From Chiua virens (taxonomy: Eukaryota; Basidiomycota; Agaricomycetes; Boletales; Boletaceae): 64,000 nt of DNA. Every line of letters starts with the position of its first letter. Position 1 is the first letter of the stretch. Where the stretch lies: NCBI GenBank assembly GCA_019787685.1, contig JAHNUO010000012.1, positions 1,054,001 to 1,118,000 of the forward strand, written 5' to 3'. Positions 10,175-22,528 of the stretch are shown here, piece by piece. The position numbers and the translations under genes are program-made. The notes below the pieces were generated by a model. The model worked only from the letters and a program-made list of their open reading frames with translations. It did not search any database and was not told the DNA's origin.

Positions 10175-12087
10175 TCATATGGTCATTTCATTGCCCAATT
10201 GATAAGTGCCTAAAAGTCCATATAACGCTACCAAAAGAATCGCCATCGAACTGAGGAATGTCTTGCATATTTTTTGCATTCTCCCCTCCCGGTTTGATCG
10301 CGGTCTACTGCTGAGCGCCTCAAGATCGACGCTCTCCGGGCCATCGCTGGCCCGAGCATAGAAGAGCTGCAATAACACGACGAGCGAATTGATGTCCGTC
10401 TAAAGCTACGATGGGTAACGTATTCACCAGATAGAGCGATATATTCGATATCTTCATGTACCTTATTCACGATGCCTTGTCAATAGGTCTCTTACAGGGA
10501 GACATAATCGAACCCACGCACTCGAAGAATGCTGAAGCGATTTCCGGGAGCTTGATAGATACAAAGGGAAACCGGGGCCGCAGCTTGCTGACTTGTACTA
10601 AGAAAGTAGTATCATTTCAGCTAATGGTTCGTAACCGCATTGAAAATCATACCTTGTTCCCAGATTTCTTCCTTGGGACCCTTCCAGACGATCATGTCCT
10701 CCATCCTCGCACTTGCATAGTCCCTCAGGACTGAAATCCGTACGAGCTCCTGATCGCGACGAGGTACCACACAAGAGGATGACACGCATGTCATCACAGA
10801 GTCGCAGCGTGCCAAATTGTCTGTGAATATATGAACAGGATCCAGTTCATACTGTATAGTTTCGTCCGCCTTGGATACGAAACAAGCGTGTGAACCAACG
10901 GTGGTGCACGACGAAACTTGAGTCGCGCATAAGCACTCCAATACGCTTGTCAACACGCTGGACGCACTCACCGAGTGATTTGTTTAGAAGAGAGTCATCG
11001 ACACACCAGCCCTGCATAGAGCCCGAGGAAGGAGAAAGCAGGTAGTGATCCCAAGGATCGTCCAACGAGTCAGAAGCCAGCGAAAAACCGTCGATTTCGA
11101 TGATCAGTGTGCCAACTGGAAGGTGCGTCGCCAACGGCGAATCCTGCGGCCTCTCAGTATGTGAGCTGCTGAAAAAGCGGCAGGCAAACTGACATAGTCG
11201 ACGCCGACTACGAGCCTCCCCAAAGCTGAGATATCTTGGAAGAGGATCCAAGTCGGTAGAGAGCCTGCTCCTAGCCATGCTGCGAAGAATAACAAGCACG
11301 AGAGCATAAAATTGTGGAAGCATCCGGCAGATATGATTTGCAAGCGATCACGAGGGGGTAACTTGTCGAGGCGTGCTACGGGGAGAACGACGAAGGCAGA
11401 TGGGAGGAGGAACGTAACGGCAAACCCACAGGAAAGCATTGGTATGCGGTGACTACATCGGATGTCAATGTCCTACCATCCCAAGGGTTTGCAATCTACT
11501 TACAGTGCAGCAGTGATAGCATGCCCAGCTTCGTGAAAAATCTGGCTGATAGAAAGCGCTATGAGGATCAAGGGTAAATGACTGAGAGGAACAGTCAGTC
11601 CTGGTATCTAATAAAGTTGAGCTTGCGCCGTTAAAATAGTCAACTACATACAATTGGATTGATCCTCAACCCGTCGGACGCAGGTCGAATAGAGTCTTCC
11701 GTGTAGTCCGTGGCCCGTTTCGTGATGCTGTGGATCCGTCCCGCGTGTAGGATGTCGGAGGACAAGGACGCGACGGTGAAAAACAAGAGGGCAAATCCAA
11801 GGAGCATCCCCACGAGACCGATGAGGCTACCCAGGTCATACAACCGCAGGAGAATCTGCCTTGCTGTCCGCGCGTTATTTGCAGACAGGGAGACGGACAG
11901 CTTGTCATGGAAGCCATTGAAGGCGTCGGTCTTGAGACGGGCATGGAGATGCCTGACGACGAGTTCGGTGGTGTTTTGTGAGAGCTGGTAACAAGAAATT
12001 TGGTCGTCTTGAGGCATATTTGAGAGCGTATAAGAAGACCCAGAGGGATGTCACCCAGAGACCGACCGCAGTCCAAGACATGCTCAT
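10175..12087 (-). CDS. Membrane-bound site-2 zinc metalloprotease (S2P, peptidase M50)
   Basis: Intramembrane protease of the family that cleaves SREBP-type transcription factors in the Golgi to activate sterol and hypoxia genes. In order: ATG at 12087 and a first membrane helix (WTAVGLWVTSLWVFLYAL); a second helix (GSLIGLVGMLLGFALLFF); the HExxH zinc motif in SISQIFHEAGHAITAAL near 11520; a helix MLSCGFAVTFLLPSAFVV; a PDZ-like region (DSPLATHLPVGTLI); a Cys-rich luminal part (LARCDSVMTCVSSSCV); KLRPRFPFVSIKLPEI; and the second zinc-ligand motif NTLPIVALDG near 10420. A final helix (MAILLVALYGLLGTY) ends at TGA 10175-10177. Introns of about 50 nt fit well. Two places need one base fewer to stay in frame: the AAAA (minus strand) at 11974-11977 and about 10378-10385 after the LDG motif. 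The gene starts 54 bp from YKT6, divergently. Confidence 0.82.
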
Positions 12088-12141
12088 TTGGCAATCGTGG
12101 CGCGGAGTCTCAGAACTCTTCCACGTTCCTCCATCTCGACT
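12088..12141. promoter_or_regulatory. 54-bp divergent promoter between S2P and YKT6
   Basis: Only 54 bases separate the two start codons, so the core promoters and 5' UTRs of the two genes must overlap or extend into the coding regions. No TATA box is visible. Confidence 0.6.
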
Positions 12142-12900
12142 ATGAAAATCTTATCCATCTCCGTCGTTCTTGCCCCCAGAAGTTCACCGAGCACGGTCCT
12201 GAGCACTGCTGCTGACCTCTCGAGCTTTTCTTTCTACCAGAGGGGCTCCATCAGCGAGTTTTTGACGTTCTTCACCAAGACCGTGGTCGACAGAACCGCG
12301 CAGGGCCAACGTCAGAGCGTGCAAGAAAACGATCACGTCGCCCATGTATTCAATCGTGGTGGAGCAGAACAACTTGCAGGTCGGTCGGCTTGTCGATTCG
12401 AGTCGCCGAGTTACTGACTTGCCATAGCCATCGTCATAACCGACCAAGAGTACCCCGTTCGGCCTGCGTTCTCTCTCTTGACCAAGCTTCTGGAGGACTT
12501 CATTGCCAAAGTGCCTCAGTCTGCCTTTTCCAACCCTTCGGCCGTTTCGTTCCCCGACATTCAGACGTACATCGTCAAGTATCAGGACCCTCGACAAGCA
12601 GATACCCTTATGAGAGTGCAACAGGAGCTGGACGAGACAAAGATCGTATTGGTGTGTCAATAGAGGTTAGAGTTTCATGTCGGTTTTCTGACGCAAGTCG
12701 TTCAGCACAAGACGATCGAGTCCGTCTTGGAACGGGGCGAGAAGCTAGACAGTCTAGTTGACCGCTCTAACGCACTTTCGGCACAGACCAAGATGTTCTA
12801 TAAGACGGCGAAGAAGGTCCGTGACTTGATATGTATGATCTTTGATCCTCGATTAACGCATGCCTGTCTGCAGCAAAACTCGTGCTGTGTAGTCATGTAG
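12142..12900 (+). CDS. YKT6: v-SNARE Ykt6 homologue
   Basis: Four exons (12142-12379, 12428-12651, 12706-12816, 12874-12900) give 199 residues, against 200 in yeast. The N-terminal longin domain runs from MKILSISVV through [17 protein letters not shown] to [10 protein letters not shown]. The R-SNARE motif follows ([20 protein letters not shown], then [15 protein letters not shown]). The protein ends in CCVVM, the double cysteine used in yeast Ykt6 for palmitoylation and farnesylation. Ykt6 is a prenylated SNARE working in ER-Golgi, endosome-vacuole and autophagosome fusion. All splice junctions are in phase and no frame defect is seen, so it is a useful quality control for this region. Confidence 0.96.
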
Positions 12901-14187
12901 AGTTTCGGACTATGACATCTATTCCTGACGACTTTTCATGAACATTTCGTACGTCTTCTAATCGCCGTGGTCGCGCGCCGCTTTAAGCAGGATCTGTTCC
13001 CATGATCGCTTGTCTTTATTAGCTAGATCCTATCTGCTCATTATAATCATTCCCGGCACGAGAGATTTAGTTCGTCGTGTAAGTGCGATCGCGACTGACC
13101 ACAGTACTTGTGGAGATGGCAAGTCCGATAGTCAATCTCCCAATTCACTAATAAGAATCACTGATTGAACACGTTACGTACATTCTACAAGTTAGTCTGG
13201 TCTGTAGATCTCTATAATCTTGCTTGCTTCGAACTGGCACTCAATGGTTTTTGTTCAGATAAACCTCTACTACTTTACGTGCTATAGAGTACTTCTCAGG
13301 AGACGAGCAAAGCTGGACACCGAGATTCACGCGAAAACTAATCCGAGTCATAAGCGAAAATATCCGACATGCCAGCTCCTCGACAGGCACTGCTCACTTC
13401 GGATGTGTTTCTGACACGTCCTCGGGAAAACGCTTTGCGGCCTCCGTGATTCTTGGGAATTTCCCCTCAACGCGATGCGTCAGGTGCTATTATTTCCTGT
13501 GCACGTCCCTTGAGTTGTCATATGGCTTCCATTCAGTTTCACGTGTCTCGGGTCTGGCGCCGTGCTGCATCATTGAAGTTGTCCTCGTTAACGACGCCTA
13601 TCAGGGACCCGCTCAATTCAGAGAAGAAATACGATCATAATTGCAAGTCCTCCAACTAAGCGATTCCAGCGGTTGAGGTGAGATGCTTTCGACTCGCGTA
13701 ACAGCAAGATCCCGTTCTCGCGAAGGGCCGTCTCTCGATTCAAGTATCGATGGACCGAGGTCGAGTATGTTGCATATGCAAGCAGTGACACCACTGCGTG
13801 CTTTCGGACAGCGTAGGCGTGATAGGTCAGTACCGTCTGTTTAATGTGTCGGCACTTTCTACACTCAAAACAGGTTTTGTTGTTTTGAGCTCCCCAGCCA
13901 CCAGATATCAGAGTTCCAAATTTCAACCTCCCGCTGCCCGCGGACGCTCAAGTGCCGCACCCGGACTACAATCGGACCATCATTAATTGATGCGTCGTAT
14001 TTGGCACACACGGACTTACTGACAGGTAATTCCCTGAATGCCAGCACCACTGCATTGGCATTCTGCCGATCGGTTCCAGGACCTGTACATCTCTCCATAC
14101 ATATACTCAAGCGGTGTTCAACCTTCGTCTTGAACTTCTTAAAACGCCGCTCTCCCCCGTTCAGTTCCTTACCGCAAATCACCTTTG
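12901..14187. other. Intergenic, nothing recognised
   Basis: Short open frames on both strands near 13450-13990 overlap each other and show no family features or signal peptide. Nothing supportable. Confidence 0.4.
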
Positions 14188-17100
14188 ATGCAACAAATGC
14201 AATCCAAAGCTTCTCGTGGAACGGGGAAAACGATGCAGGGTGCCCTACAGATGCTACTTTCTCGCGTGGAGTCTGGCATCAGCGAAGCCGCCTCGATCGC
14301 CCATCTACGTGACCTGGAGCGAGTTGTTCGTCGTGGTCCGCCGCTCACGCTCGACGACTTGGTGAGTCTCTATGCTGCTCCCGCATATATTGTATACGCG
14401 TATCTCATAACGCTTCGTAGCCCGCGTTCGCAGATGCGTTGCGCCATCTTCATGGCGGTATCAATGACAGAGACTTTCTTGCAAGTACTTCGTATAAAAT
14501 GGCATTCACTGAACTCATCACACGACATAGCTCGAGAAAATACTGGTAATTTTGGCTCGCCTTCCCGATGATTCGGCATTTGGCAAAGTAGCGCAGCAGT
14601 ACGTCATCAGCTTATGTAGGTGACGCGCATATACTTCGAGCGACGCTCTCACATGTTCCATAGTGTTTAGGGAGCTTCCTCATCCTTCCACCGGATTTCT
14701 CTCTACTTTTCACAACGACACACTGGCAATCGCCAAGGGACTGCCTGTCTCATACGCGTACCGCAGTCCCGATGGGTCCAACTATAACGTCCTTCTCCCG
14801 ACTCTCGGGCAAGCTGGTCAACCTTATGCCAGATCTGTCCCCTCTACTCATATCTATACCATACCATCTCTCCTGACCCAGGATTAGTCTTCGACCGTTT
14901 GCTATGCCGGGGTGAAAATCACTTTGTCCCGCACCCCGGTGGCTTGTCGAGTCTGTTTTTCGCATTTGCAGATCTCATCATTCACAGCGTCTTCAATACA
15001 AAGACGTCGGACTGGACGATCAATGATGCTAGTAGCTATCTTGATCTGAGCATTATCTACGGAAATAGTGTAGAGCAGACTGACAAGATGCGGCAAAAGG
15101 ATGGCACAGGGAAGATTTGGGACGATACATTTGCAGATAAACGATTGCTTTTCATGCCACCGTCCGTTGGCGCGCTTGCCGTGCTCTTCAGTCGTCACCA
15201 CAACGTAAGTCTGTTGCTCGATTTTTTCTGCTTTCTACTTGCGCTAATACTCTCATAGTATATCGCGCAGAAAATTCTGGCCCTCAATGAACGCGCCTCA
15301 TTTATCTCACCTCAGCCTGGCAGCGAAGTCTCCGAGTCACTACAGACTCAAGATGACGAAATCTACAACAGAGCGAGGATGGTCAATACCGCATTCTTCA
15401 TGAAGATTATACTTGCAGATTACGTTGGCGCAATCTTGGGACTTGTCAGGGACGGCATGACCTGGCGTCTTGACCCGCTTTCTGTAAGTCGTCGTTTGAT
15501 CGTGGAGAATGGATGGTAATCCTATTTGACTAACAGTCATATCGCGAAACCGATCACACCATATCGCCGCGGGGAGAAGGAAACGCTGTTTCCGTCGAAT
15601 TCAACTTGCTTTACCGTTGGCACGCTTCCGTTTGTGAAGAAGATGAGATATGGCTGAACGGAATGTTCAACAAGTTGTTCCCGGGTGCAAACCCGAAGAC
15701 GGTATGTTTTGCCCTCTCGCCACTCGTTGTTACAAGCTCAATGCATTTTCACACAGATGACCCCCAAGGATCTTGGAACTTTGCTTCGAGAAAAGGTTGT
15801 GCCACCTCGGGACGTCAAGACCTGGACATTTGGCGGGTGTGTCTTGTACTCGTTCTCATTTTCCAGTGTTGTAACTCGGCGTGATACTAGGCTCGAGCGA
15901 GGGCCTGATGGTCGCTTTGCTGATCAGGATTTGGCCCGGATATTGCAAGATGGGACCGAGCGACGGGCTGGTGCGTTTCGTGCAAGAGGTTGTCCCGCTG
16001 TGATGAGAGCGATAGAGATGTTGGCCGTGGAGCAGGGACGGAAATGGGGAACTTGCACTGTAAGGAGCTAACGTTTAGCGGTCATCCAATCTGATTGATA
16101 TCGATGTAGCTCAACGAATTTCGCAGTTTCGTTGGTCTTCGACGTGAGTATCAAGCCACAATGTTACGCTCACTTGCTTACACTATCCCTAGCATATAAA
16201 TCGTTTGAGGAATGGAATCCAGATCCAGTCATCCATGTAAGACACTTGTCACGATACGCTCATCCGCTCAACTCTATATAGAATGCAGCACAAGAACTAT
16301 ACGGTCACATTGACAATTTGGAACTGCATGTTCGTATATATGCGATTTCAACTCTCTCTCTTATTGCCTATGCTCACGTCATTGCAGGTTGGTTTGCAAG
16401 CTGAAGAAACCAAGCCGCCTATTCCAGGCTCTGGGTTGTGTCCGGGATATACCATGTCGCGGGCCATCCTTGCAGACGCGGTGTGCTTGACGCGTGGAGA
16501 CCGATTCCTGACGGTAGACTTTACCCGTCGGTACCCTCTTCGTTCTTTTAATCGCCCTTCCTGAGATGTCTGTTTAGCATACAACCTTACATCCTGGGGC
16601 TACCAGCATTGTATGGTGAACTCCAACGACAGCTCGTATGGGGGGATGATCAGCAGGATGTTGTTTCAGCTTCTGCCGGACCAGTATCCTGCCGGCTCGA
16701 TTTATGGCTGTTTTCCATTCATGACGCCGGATTTCATGCGCCTTCGTATCGCTGAACGATCGACGGATTTGCTCATGTATTACGATTTCCAGAGGCCAGC
16801 TGTGAATGCAAACGAGCACCAGCCCAATGTCCTATACAAGGAACGTGCGTCGAAGCTTACAAAAGGGGTTGAAGTGTCCTTTACAGAGGTCGGTTTCAGG
16901 AACAGATTTCGGTTTGTTAATGGGAACTGAAACCGTTTAGGTGCAAAAAAGATGCCTACAGGAGACGCTCTCGGTTGAATCGTTTGAGGCGATGTTCAAC
17001 GGCTTGATGAAGAAGGCGTCTACACGCACAAATAACAATGTCATGGTCATTGACATTGTCAAAGATGTCATCAACCTGGTGCCCATCTACTGGGCTGCAA

Positions 17101-17965
17101 ACTTTGTGGTGCGTGCCAGGATGACGGCATAAATGGTGCACTGATACTCGAGTCAGCTTGGTTTGCCTATCACCACGGTTGACATGACTTTGGGAGGACA
17201 CACAGTAATGCAATGGTTCGAACTGTTTGCCGACGTGACCAGGTAAGAGATCAAATTTATTTGCAGTATGACACTGACGTGGTCCAGGTATATGTATCTC
17301 AACGACAAACCAGATCATGACTGGACTCTATACCAAGCTGCACTCAAGGCCGCGGATGAAATCATGTTGTACCTCTGCAATCGACTGAAACGACACAAGA
17401 ATGGGCTGGTACGTTTCACACTGTACGGAAGCAATGGTCGCTCAATCCGGGTGCTTTACAACAGATATCTCTTGCGAGTACATGTGATTTTCTGATCACA
17501 TCGGTCATCACGAGTAATGTGCAAAACGACCGGATTCATTACCAAGGTCCTCGCGAGCGAACGACAGTCTAGTGTTCAGAGCATCGCATGCAGTATCTTT
17601 TCCAAGACGGTACCTTCTGCGCTCCTATTCTCGCTCGCCATCTCCTCTGTGATCGAATATTATGCAGACCCTGTGCGGAAAGAAGAGCTGGAGAAGCTTA
17701 TTCAACTGTGTACAGCCACTTCCAAGGATCCCGGCACGAACGGGACGTTATTGATGAGGATGATCGAAGTCGGAATGAATGGGTCTTTGGCCAATGTCGG
17801 AGCCGATGGGAAAGCAACGTGCGAAGAGAATGTAAGTTGCATCAGTTCATTTTACTTGCGACTCCGATATCAATATCATTCTCACTGATCGGTCAGGGTG
17901 TGCATGATGCTGTACGTGACTACGCCAGGATTGCACTTGGACCGACCTTTGATCATGTCATTTAG
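14188..17965 (+). CDS. Ppo-type linoleate dioxygenase/P450 fusion, probably decaying
   Basis: Psi-factor-producing oxygenases join a haem peroxidase-like dioxygenase to a P450-like domain and make oxylipins from oleic and linoleic acids. The dioxygenase half is well kept over about ten exons: PHPSTGFLST, NHFVPHPGGLSSLFFAFADL, SSYLDLSIIYGNS, SRHHN, ADYVGAILGLVRDG, then EFNLLYRWHA with the Tyr and proximal His ligand typical of the family, AFRARGCPAVMRAIEML, AGLCPGYTMSRAILADA-like sequence and DFTPYNLTSWGY. The P450-like half begins near 16930 (VIDIVKDVINLVPIYWAANF) but fades. No haem-thiolate FxxGxHxC-like motif is visible before TAG at 17963, while an isolated fitting piece, AIFSLKNIRFPEGR, lies at about 18200. 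One frame break lies at about 14870-14885, before the expected LPDPGLVFDRLL. The intron after 14480 starts with GC. Probably not fully functional. Confidence 0.8.
14481..14530 (+). other. GC-AG intron in ppo
   Basis: The coding sequence GACTTTCTT is followed by GCAAGTACTT. The frame resumes after ACATAG with CTCGAGAAAATACTGG. Using the neighbouring GT instead would shift the frame, so a GC donor is the best reading. GC-AG introns are a known minor class. Confidence 0.65.
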
Positions 17966-18624
17966 CCATCCGAGTCGCCATCGCCACCCATGTTGGTGGT
18001 GGGGGACCACAAGATAGATATCCATGCGCAAGGAGGGTCAGAGAAATTTCTTCTTGGAACAATAATATGGGTTTAACCTGTTCTTGTTCGCGTAGCCTCG
18101 TGTCGCGGGAGCTCTTCAAAAAGGTGTGGTGGCCACTGTTTTCATGTTCGATGATGTGCTAAACGAGATCGGGACGCTATAGCTCGCACCTCGGATGATC
18201 TCGGCGATCTTTAGCTTGAAGAATATTCGTTTCCCTGAAGGGAGGACGATATATGGTGAGTCACCGTGTATGAAATGGGTTGGCAACCTGACAGGACGGC
18301 GTCGTCGTTTAGACGGGAGACTACCAGTCTCGAAAGTGATTCAGGTACGAGACAAAGTATCTTATGATGCACAGTTTACCCATCTTCTGATCTTGTAGTA
18401 CGACGTTTGATGGTTGCCTTGGCGAAGCTCAATATATCTGGGGACCCAAGAAGCAAATTATGATAGATTTGTCTATATCATTTGGACCGTTGGGTGATGT
18501 GATATACGGAAATTCTACACGATAGCTTGAATGTTACAATGACAAGGTCTTGGAAAGATGGCCGATGGAAAACCCACGATGGGAACAAAATGACAATAAA
18601 TGAACGGACATTTAAGATTCTTCC
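17966..18624. other. Ppo 3' remnant and spacer
   Basis: Around 18195-18250 a short stretch reads ISAIFSLKNIRFPEGR, similar to the end of Ppo proteins. The expected haem-binding part between 17965 and 18195 is absent. The rest is unassigned. Confidence 0.5.
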
Positions 18625-19662
18625 TTACAAAACAACCATGGCCGCCAAAAACGTCACGAGACCAACTATTTTGTCAAGTGCTGTGATGGAAATGCTGCGC
18701 AACGAGCCACCTGTACCTGAGATGATTCTAGCGTCAGAAGTCTGGTATATCCTCGTTCATGGATGACCTACTTGCTGACCCAGCACCGCTTGATGACGAA
18801 GCAGTGCTGCCACTGGTGGTGGCCGATGTCGTGGCGCCGGAAGTTGACGAGCCGCTTGCAGTCGTGCTCGAGCTCGACCCGCCTGGCGTGCAAGTGCTGT
18901 TTCCGGAGCAAGTCGTCCCGTTCGGGCAACCTTGAAAACGTACAACGTCAGTCTGCTTGCTGTGACCCTTCGTCGTGCGCGCATGACATACAGCCGCCAT
19001 AGACGTCACCGCAACAAAAGGTGCCGGGGACGCAACAGTTGGTATTGCCACTGCAGCAGGTCGACCCGGTGGGACAGCAAAGGTTTCCGCTGCACGTTTC
19101 GCCGCTTTCAGGGCAACATCTACAAACGGGCGTTTTAGTATCGGCAATGACGGCGATGGCGACGATGTCGCAGATCTCACGAATTAGTGTCGTAGCACTA
19201 TAGAGACGATCCAAATCAGCAATGCACACAAGTGAGCACAATGGGGGTGACGGACAGTAGAATTGTTTGGGCAATAGCCTGTGGAGGAGCACTGGATCAC
19301 ATGTCCATGATCGATGTCAATGAGTACACGTTGGAACACGGAACAGCGTCGACGAGGATACGTACGCAGAAGGTACCGTTCGGAGCGCATGTGCTGGGAT
19401 AGTTTGAACAAACGGCTGTCGTCGTCGATCATTCATCAATGGGTGACATAGAGCGTCGAGAACACCCGGACTCACACCACCCGGTGGCACAAGTGGTATT
19501 ACTCCTCAGCGCAAACTTGGCATTGCGTACCAAGAGCTGAGCAAGGTTGGGGGATGTCGCGGCCGAGTCGTGTTGGCGCGCGATCCTCGGTATAAGTTGG
19601 TCGCCAACGACCGATTGCAGGCATAATACGAGCGACAAGGCAAAGAGGAGTGGTTTGAACAT
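18625..19662 (-). CDS. GPI-anchored Cys-rich secreted protein, paralogue 1
   Basis: Signal peptide MFKPLLFALSLVLCLQSVVG, then a spacer, then an exon ending in ATGW that splices to a Cys-rich core: VCSNYPSTCAPNGTFC, PVCRCCPESGETCSGNLCC, STCCSGNTNCCVPGTFCC and GGCCPNGTTCSGNSTC. A long Ser/Thr/Gly stalk follows. After a last intron the protein ends in a hydrophobic tail (IVGLVTFLAAMVVL) at TAA 18625-18627, as expected for GPI attachment. The exon layout matches the paralogue at 24562-25491. The repeated CCPxGxxC pattern recalls fungal surface proteins of unknown role. The exact border of the exon before RCCPESG is uncertain. A TATAAAG lies about 60 bp upstream of the ATG on the coding strand. 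Confidence 0.75.
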
Positions 19663-19721
19663 CTGAAAGCGCGCGTCTTGTATGGATTGTACGGTGATCG
19701 TGACTGTACATTGCGTGCGGC

Positions 19722-19728
19722 TTTATAG
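19722..19728 (-). promoter_or_regulatory. TATA box of Cys-rich paralogue 1
   Basis: Coding-strand TATAAAG about 60 bp before the ATG at 19662. The paralogue at 25491 has TATAAAA about 50 bp upstream. Confidence 0.6.
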
Positions 19729-21067
19729 GAGCTGAGATTTCTCGTAAAGGATCAGAAGTTGGGACCTATCTATCCGCGATGACGTTGAAGGTTCAGGACC
19801 CGAACAACATCGCAGTAGCCAAGCCGTACGGGCCGACAGAGCATGAGACAGGGACTCTTCCAGAAGTGAAAGCCGACTGCGGAACTGTACTGCGGTTAAT
19901 TATTCGTGTCCCTCGGAAATGACCCTCCTTCCGACACGTGCGTTCAAATGTCAATGAGAGTCGTCGAGTAGTAGATGTTTGTCGTTTGTCTTGAACGAGT
20001 CGCATCCGTGCCGTGGCACGTATGTTGGATTCTTGATAATAAGTCCTTTGAGCCATCGACTGTACAGTCGGATTGAGGATAGCTCGACGACGATGCTTGG
20101 CCGTTTCGTGGAATGTCAGTGGGCAAAGAATTCGAAGCCAACTCGCCAGGGGTCATCGATGCTGTTCCCATATCTTCGCACATGGCTGTAGCACCATGTA
20201 TCGATATGGTCTAGTGAGTCCGGCTCACAGCAAGCTGCCGTATTAGACGGCTGTGTTGCACTCACAGATCTTCCGTTGATTGCGAAAAGTGTGGCGGCCC
20301 GGTGATGAGAGATGACTTAATAACGCTGACACGAACTATTAGAGGACCGAGGCCGTCATCTCTGTACAGCTCTTCAAGCTTCAGCCTTCGTGAATACATG
20401 TCCAGGAAGAACGGGAGGATGACGGTGAACAAGTTAGAGCTAGAGTCCGAACTTGAGAATCAATGCTATTTGAATAGTTACATAATACCAAGCTCAAACT
20501 GGCTCGGAGGCGATAAATTTTCCTACTCAATATCTGACTGCCTGTTGTCTCTAACGGTGACCGATTACGATGGACAATTTTCAATGTTAAAAGTCACCTG
20601 GAAATCAGTGTAGGCACAACTTTTGTCGGTAGAGACGTTGGTGGCTATGCCGCGAGGTGTGACCCTGTGACACTATTTTGCTTCGACTTTCCGTCTACCA
20701 CTGGCAACCCCCTATCCTGTTCCTCGCTGTGTGTGTAGTCCACTGGAACGGTTCTCACTGTGACTTTCTCGCCCATCTTTGCAGTTCACAATACCACTCA
20801 ACATCGTTTGCTGCACCGGAGAGCACTCCGCACTCAACTCTACCATACCATCCGTCATTACCCCGTAGCCACTGTACTTCACATGTACCCAGCGTCATGC
20901 AATCTCACTTATTTTCCTCACGCGTCTCTGAGCGACATCCAAAGAGTATAACCAACTAATTCCCTCCCCTATAAACGACCGACAATTCAGACTTGATGCG
21001 ACAAAACTGGATCGTTGGCTTGCTAGGAATACGGACGCATCCATTTCATGCCAAGTACACTAGCACT
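19729..21067. other. Intergenic, nothing recognised
   Basis: A plus-strand open frame at 20302-20613 has no signal peptide or known motif and no supporting intron structure. Nothing else is supportable. Confidence 0.4.
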
Positions 21068-22528
21068 TTAAATTAGTAGATGACTTAGGTATCCAAGAAA
21101 ATGTGGTGCCACCACGAGAAGTGCCACCACATAGTAAATCCAGACCATGGTGCCCATCAATCCCTCGGCATAATCTTTCAAATTCTGCCTCCTAGCATCG
21201 ATCTTCTCCATCCGTCTCTGTAGTTCGGCCACTTTCTGTTCGGCATCCATAAGCCTTGCTATCTCTTCTTGCCTTACTTCCTCCTTTCTCGTCGTAGCCG
21301 TGTGCTCTTCATCCCTGCGCTTTCGCTGTTCAGCGATGTCCTCTTCGTGCTGTTTCTCGGCAAGTTCGACCTGCTCCCGCAAGCGTCTTGCCTCTTCCTG
21401 TGCTTGTTCGTAATCTTGTCTTAACGTTGCAGTCTCGGCGAGCGCAGTTTCCTGTTGTTCACGAAGCTCATCGACCGCCATCTTCAGCCGTTCCTGAACT
21501 TCCTCAGCACGTGAAAGCTTCTCCTCCAGGGCTTTGCGCTTCGCGTCCAGCTCAGCTATCAAGGCTTCTTCACAAGCATGAACTGCCTCTTCTGTCTGCC
21601 TCTTTATTTCGGCGATCTCCTTGACGATACGACCGATGTCTGTTTCTTCTATTGGGGTGCCTTTCACGACCTGGTCCGGGAGCCGCCCGCTGATTTTTGG
21701 GAGTGCAATGAGCTCAGACATGATTGTCTGTGCAGACTCAAGGGTGTTTGTATGACGATACATCTGAACTCCGGCTGTGAGGAAAATGCGGAAGGCGGCT
21801 TTCTTTAGGTTATCCTCATTTGAGGTGCAGGCCTGATTGTCGGCCTCGTCCCAATGAGTAGTAACGAAACAAACGTGTCGAAGAATCTCGTCTCCACATA
21901 GTTTCTTGAATAGTTTGAGGTTCTTTGATACGCGTCCGACTTTGCTAGCATCGCCGATACGGTGCATGTAGATTATTCCGTCCAACTTCTGGAACTCGCT
22001 ACGGATTCCTTCGCTTCAGAACGTTATGATATGAACCCAGTCAAGTAGGCTTACCCAGGAGTGGGTGTTAGGAAGGCTGCAATTTTCTCCAAGATATCCG
22101 TGTCGGTAATCTCGCCTTCAAGATTATCAAAGCCTGGTGTGTCAATTAGCATAACACCATAACCAGTCTTCACATCTGTGTAGCGGGCCGTCTGGAGATT
22201 CGACGTTCGAGATTTGAGAGTGTGACCAATCTGGATTTTGTCGTCGTTGGTGAGAAGATGGATGAACTACAGGCGTCAGAGAGCGTAAGGCTATGCTAGG
22301 CAAATCACCACGATGCGCACCTGGGATTTGCCTAGAAATGAAGAGCATCATGAATTTGGATTTCATGGACATAGCGGTGGGAGCAAACATACCGGCGCCA
22401 GTTGCACCCATAACACTGCATACCTTCGTTAATCCGGGAACACAGATGGCCAAGAAATACACGTACGCAATCTTGACCTGAGTGCTATCTTGGGGGATCG
22501 AGTCGTGCCCGTTCAGTGTGGCGTTCAT
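21068..22528 (-). CDS. AIG1/GIMAP-like P-loop GTPase with coiled coil and C-terminal membrane helix
   Basis: Five exons (22528-22478, 22423-22393, 22331-22321, 22266-22055, 22013-21068) give about 416 residues. The G1 motif GATGAGKS is spread over two introns, with the 11-nt third exon encoding its end. DTPGFD is the G3 motif, and VCFVTTHWDEA fits G4. A long coiled coil follows from about residue 250 (for example EEVQERLKMAVDELREQQET and QVELAEKQHEEDIAEQRKR), and the C-terminus is a membrane helix (MVWIYYVVALLVVAPHFLGY). GTPases of this shape are multiplied in Agaricomycetes. By analogy with septin/GIMAP relatives they may oligomerise on membranes, but the fungal role is unknown. All junctions are in phase. 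Two Cys-rich paralogues flank it. Confidence 0.88.

Noticed and set aside
10921..11020. Third frame break in the site-2 protease near 10971
   Set aside because: A 49-nt intron with a CTAAAC branch-like site starting GTGTGT restores the frame, so a defect is not required.
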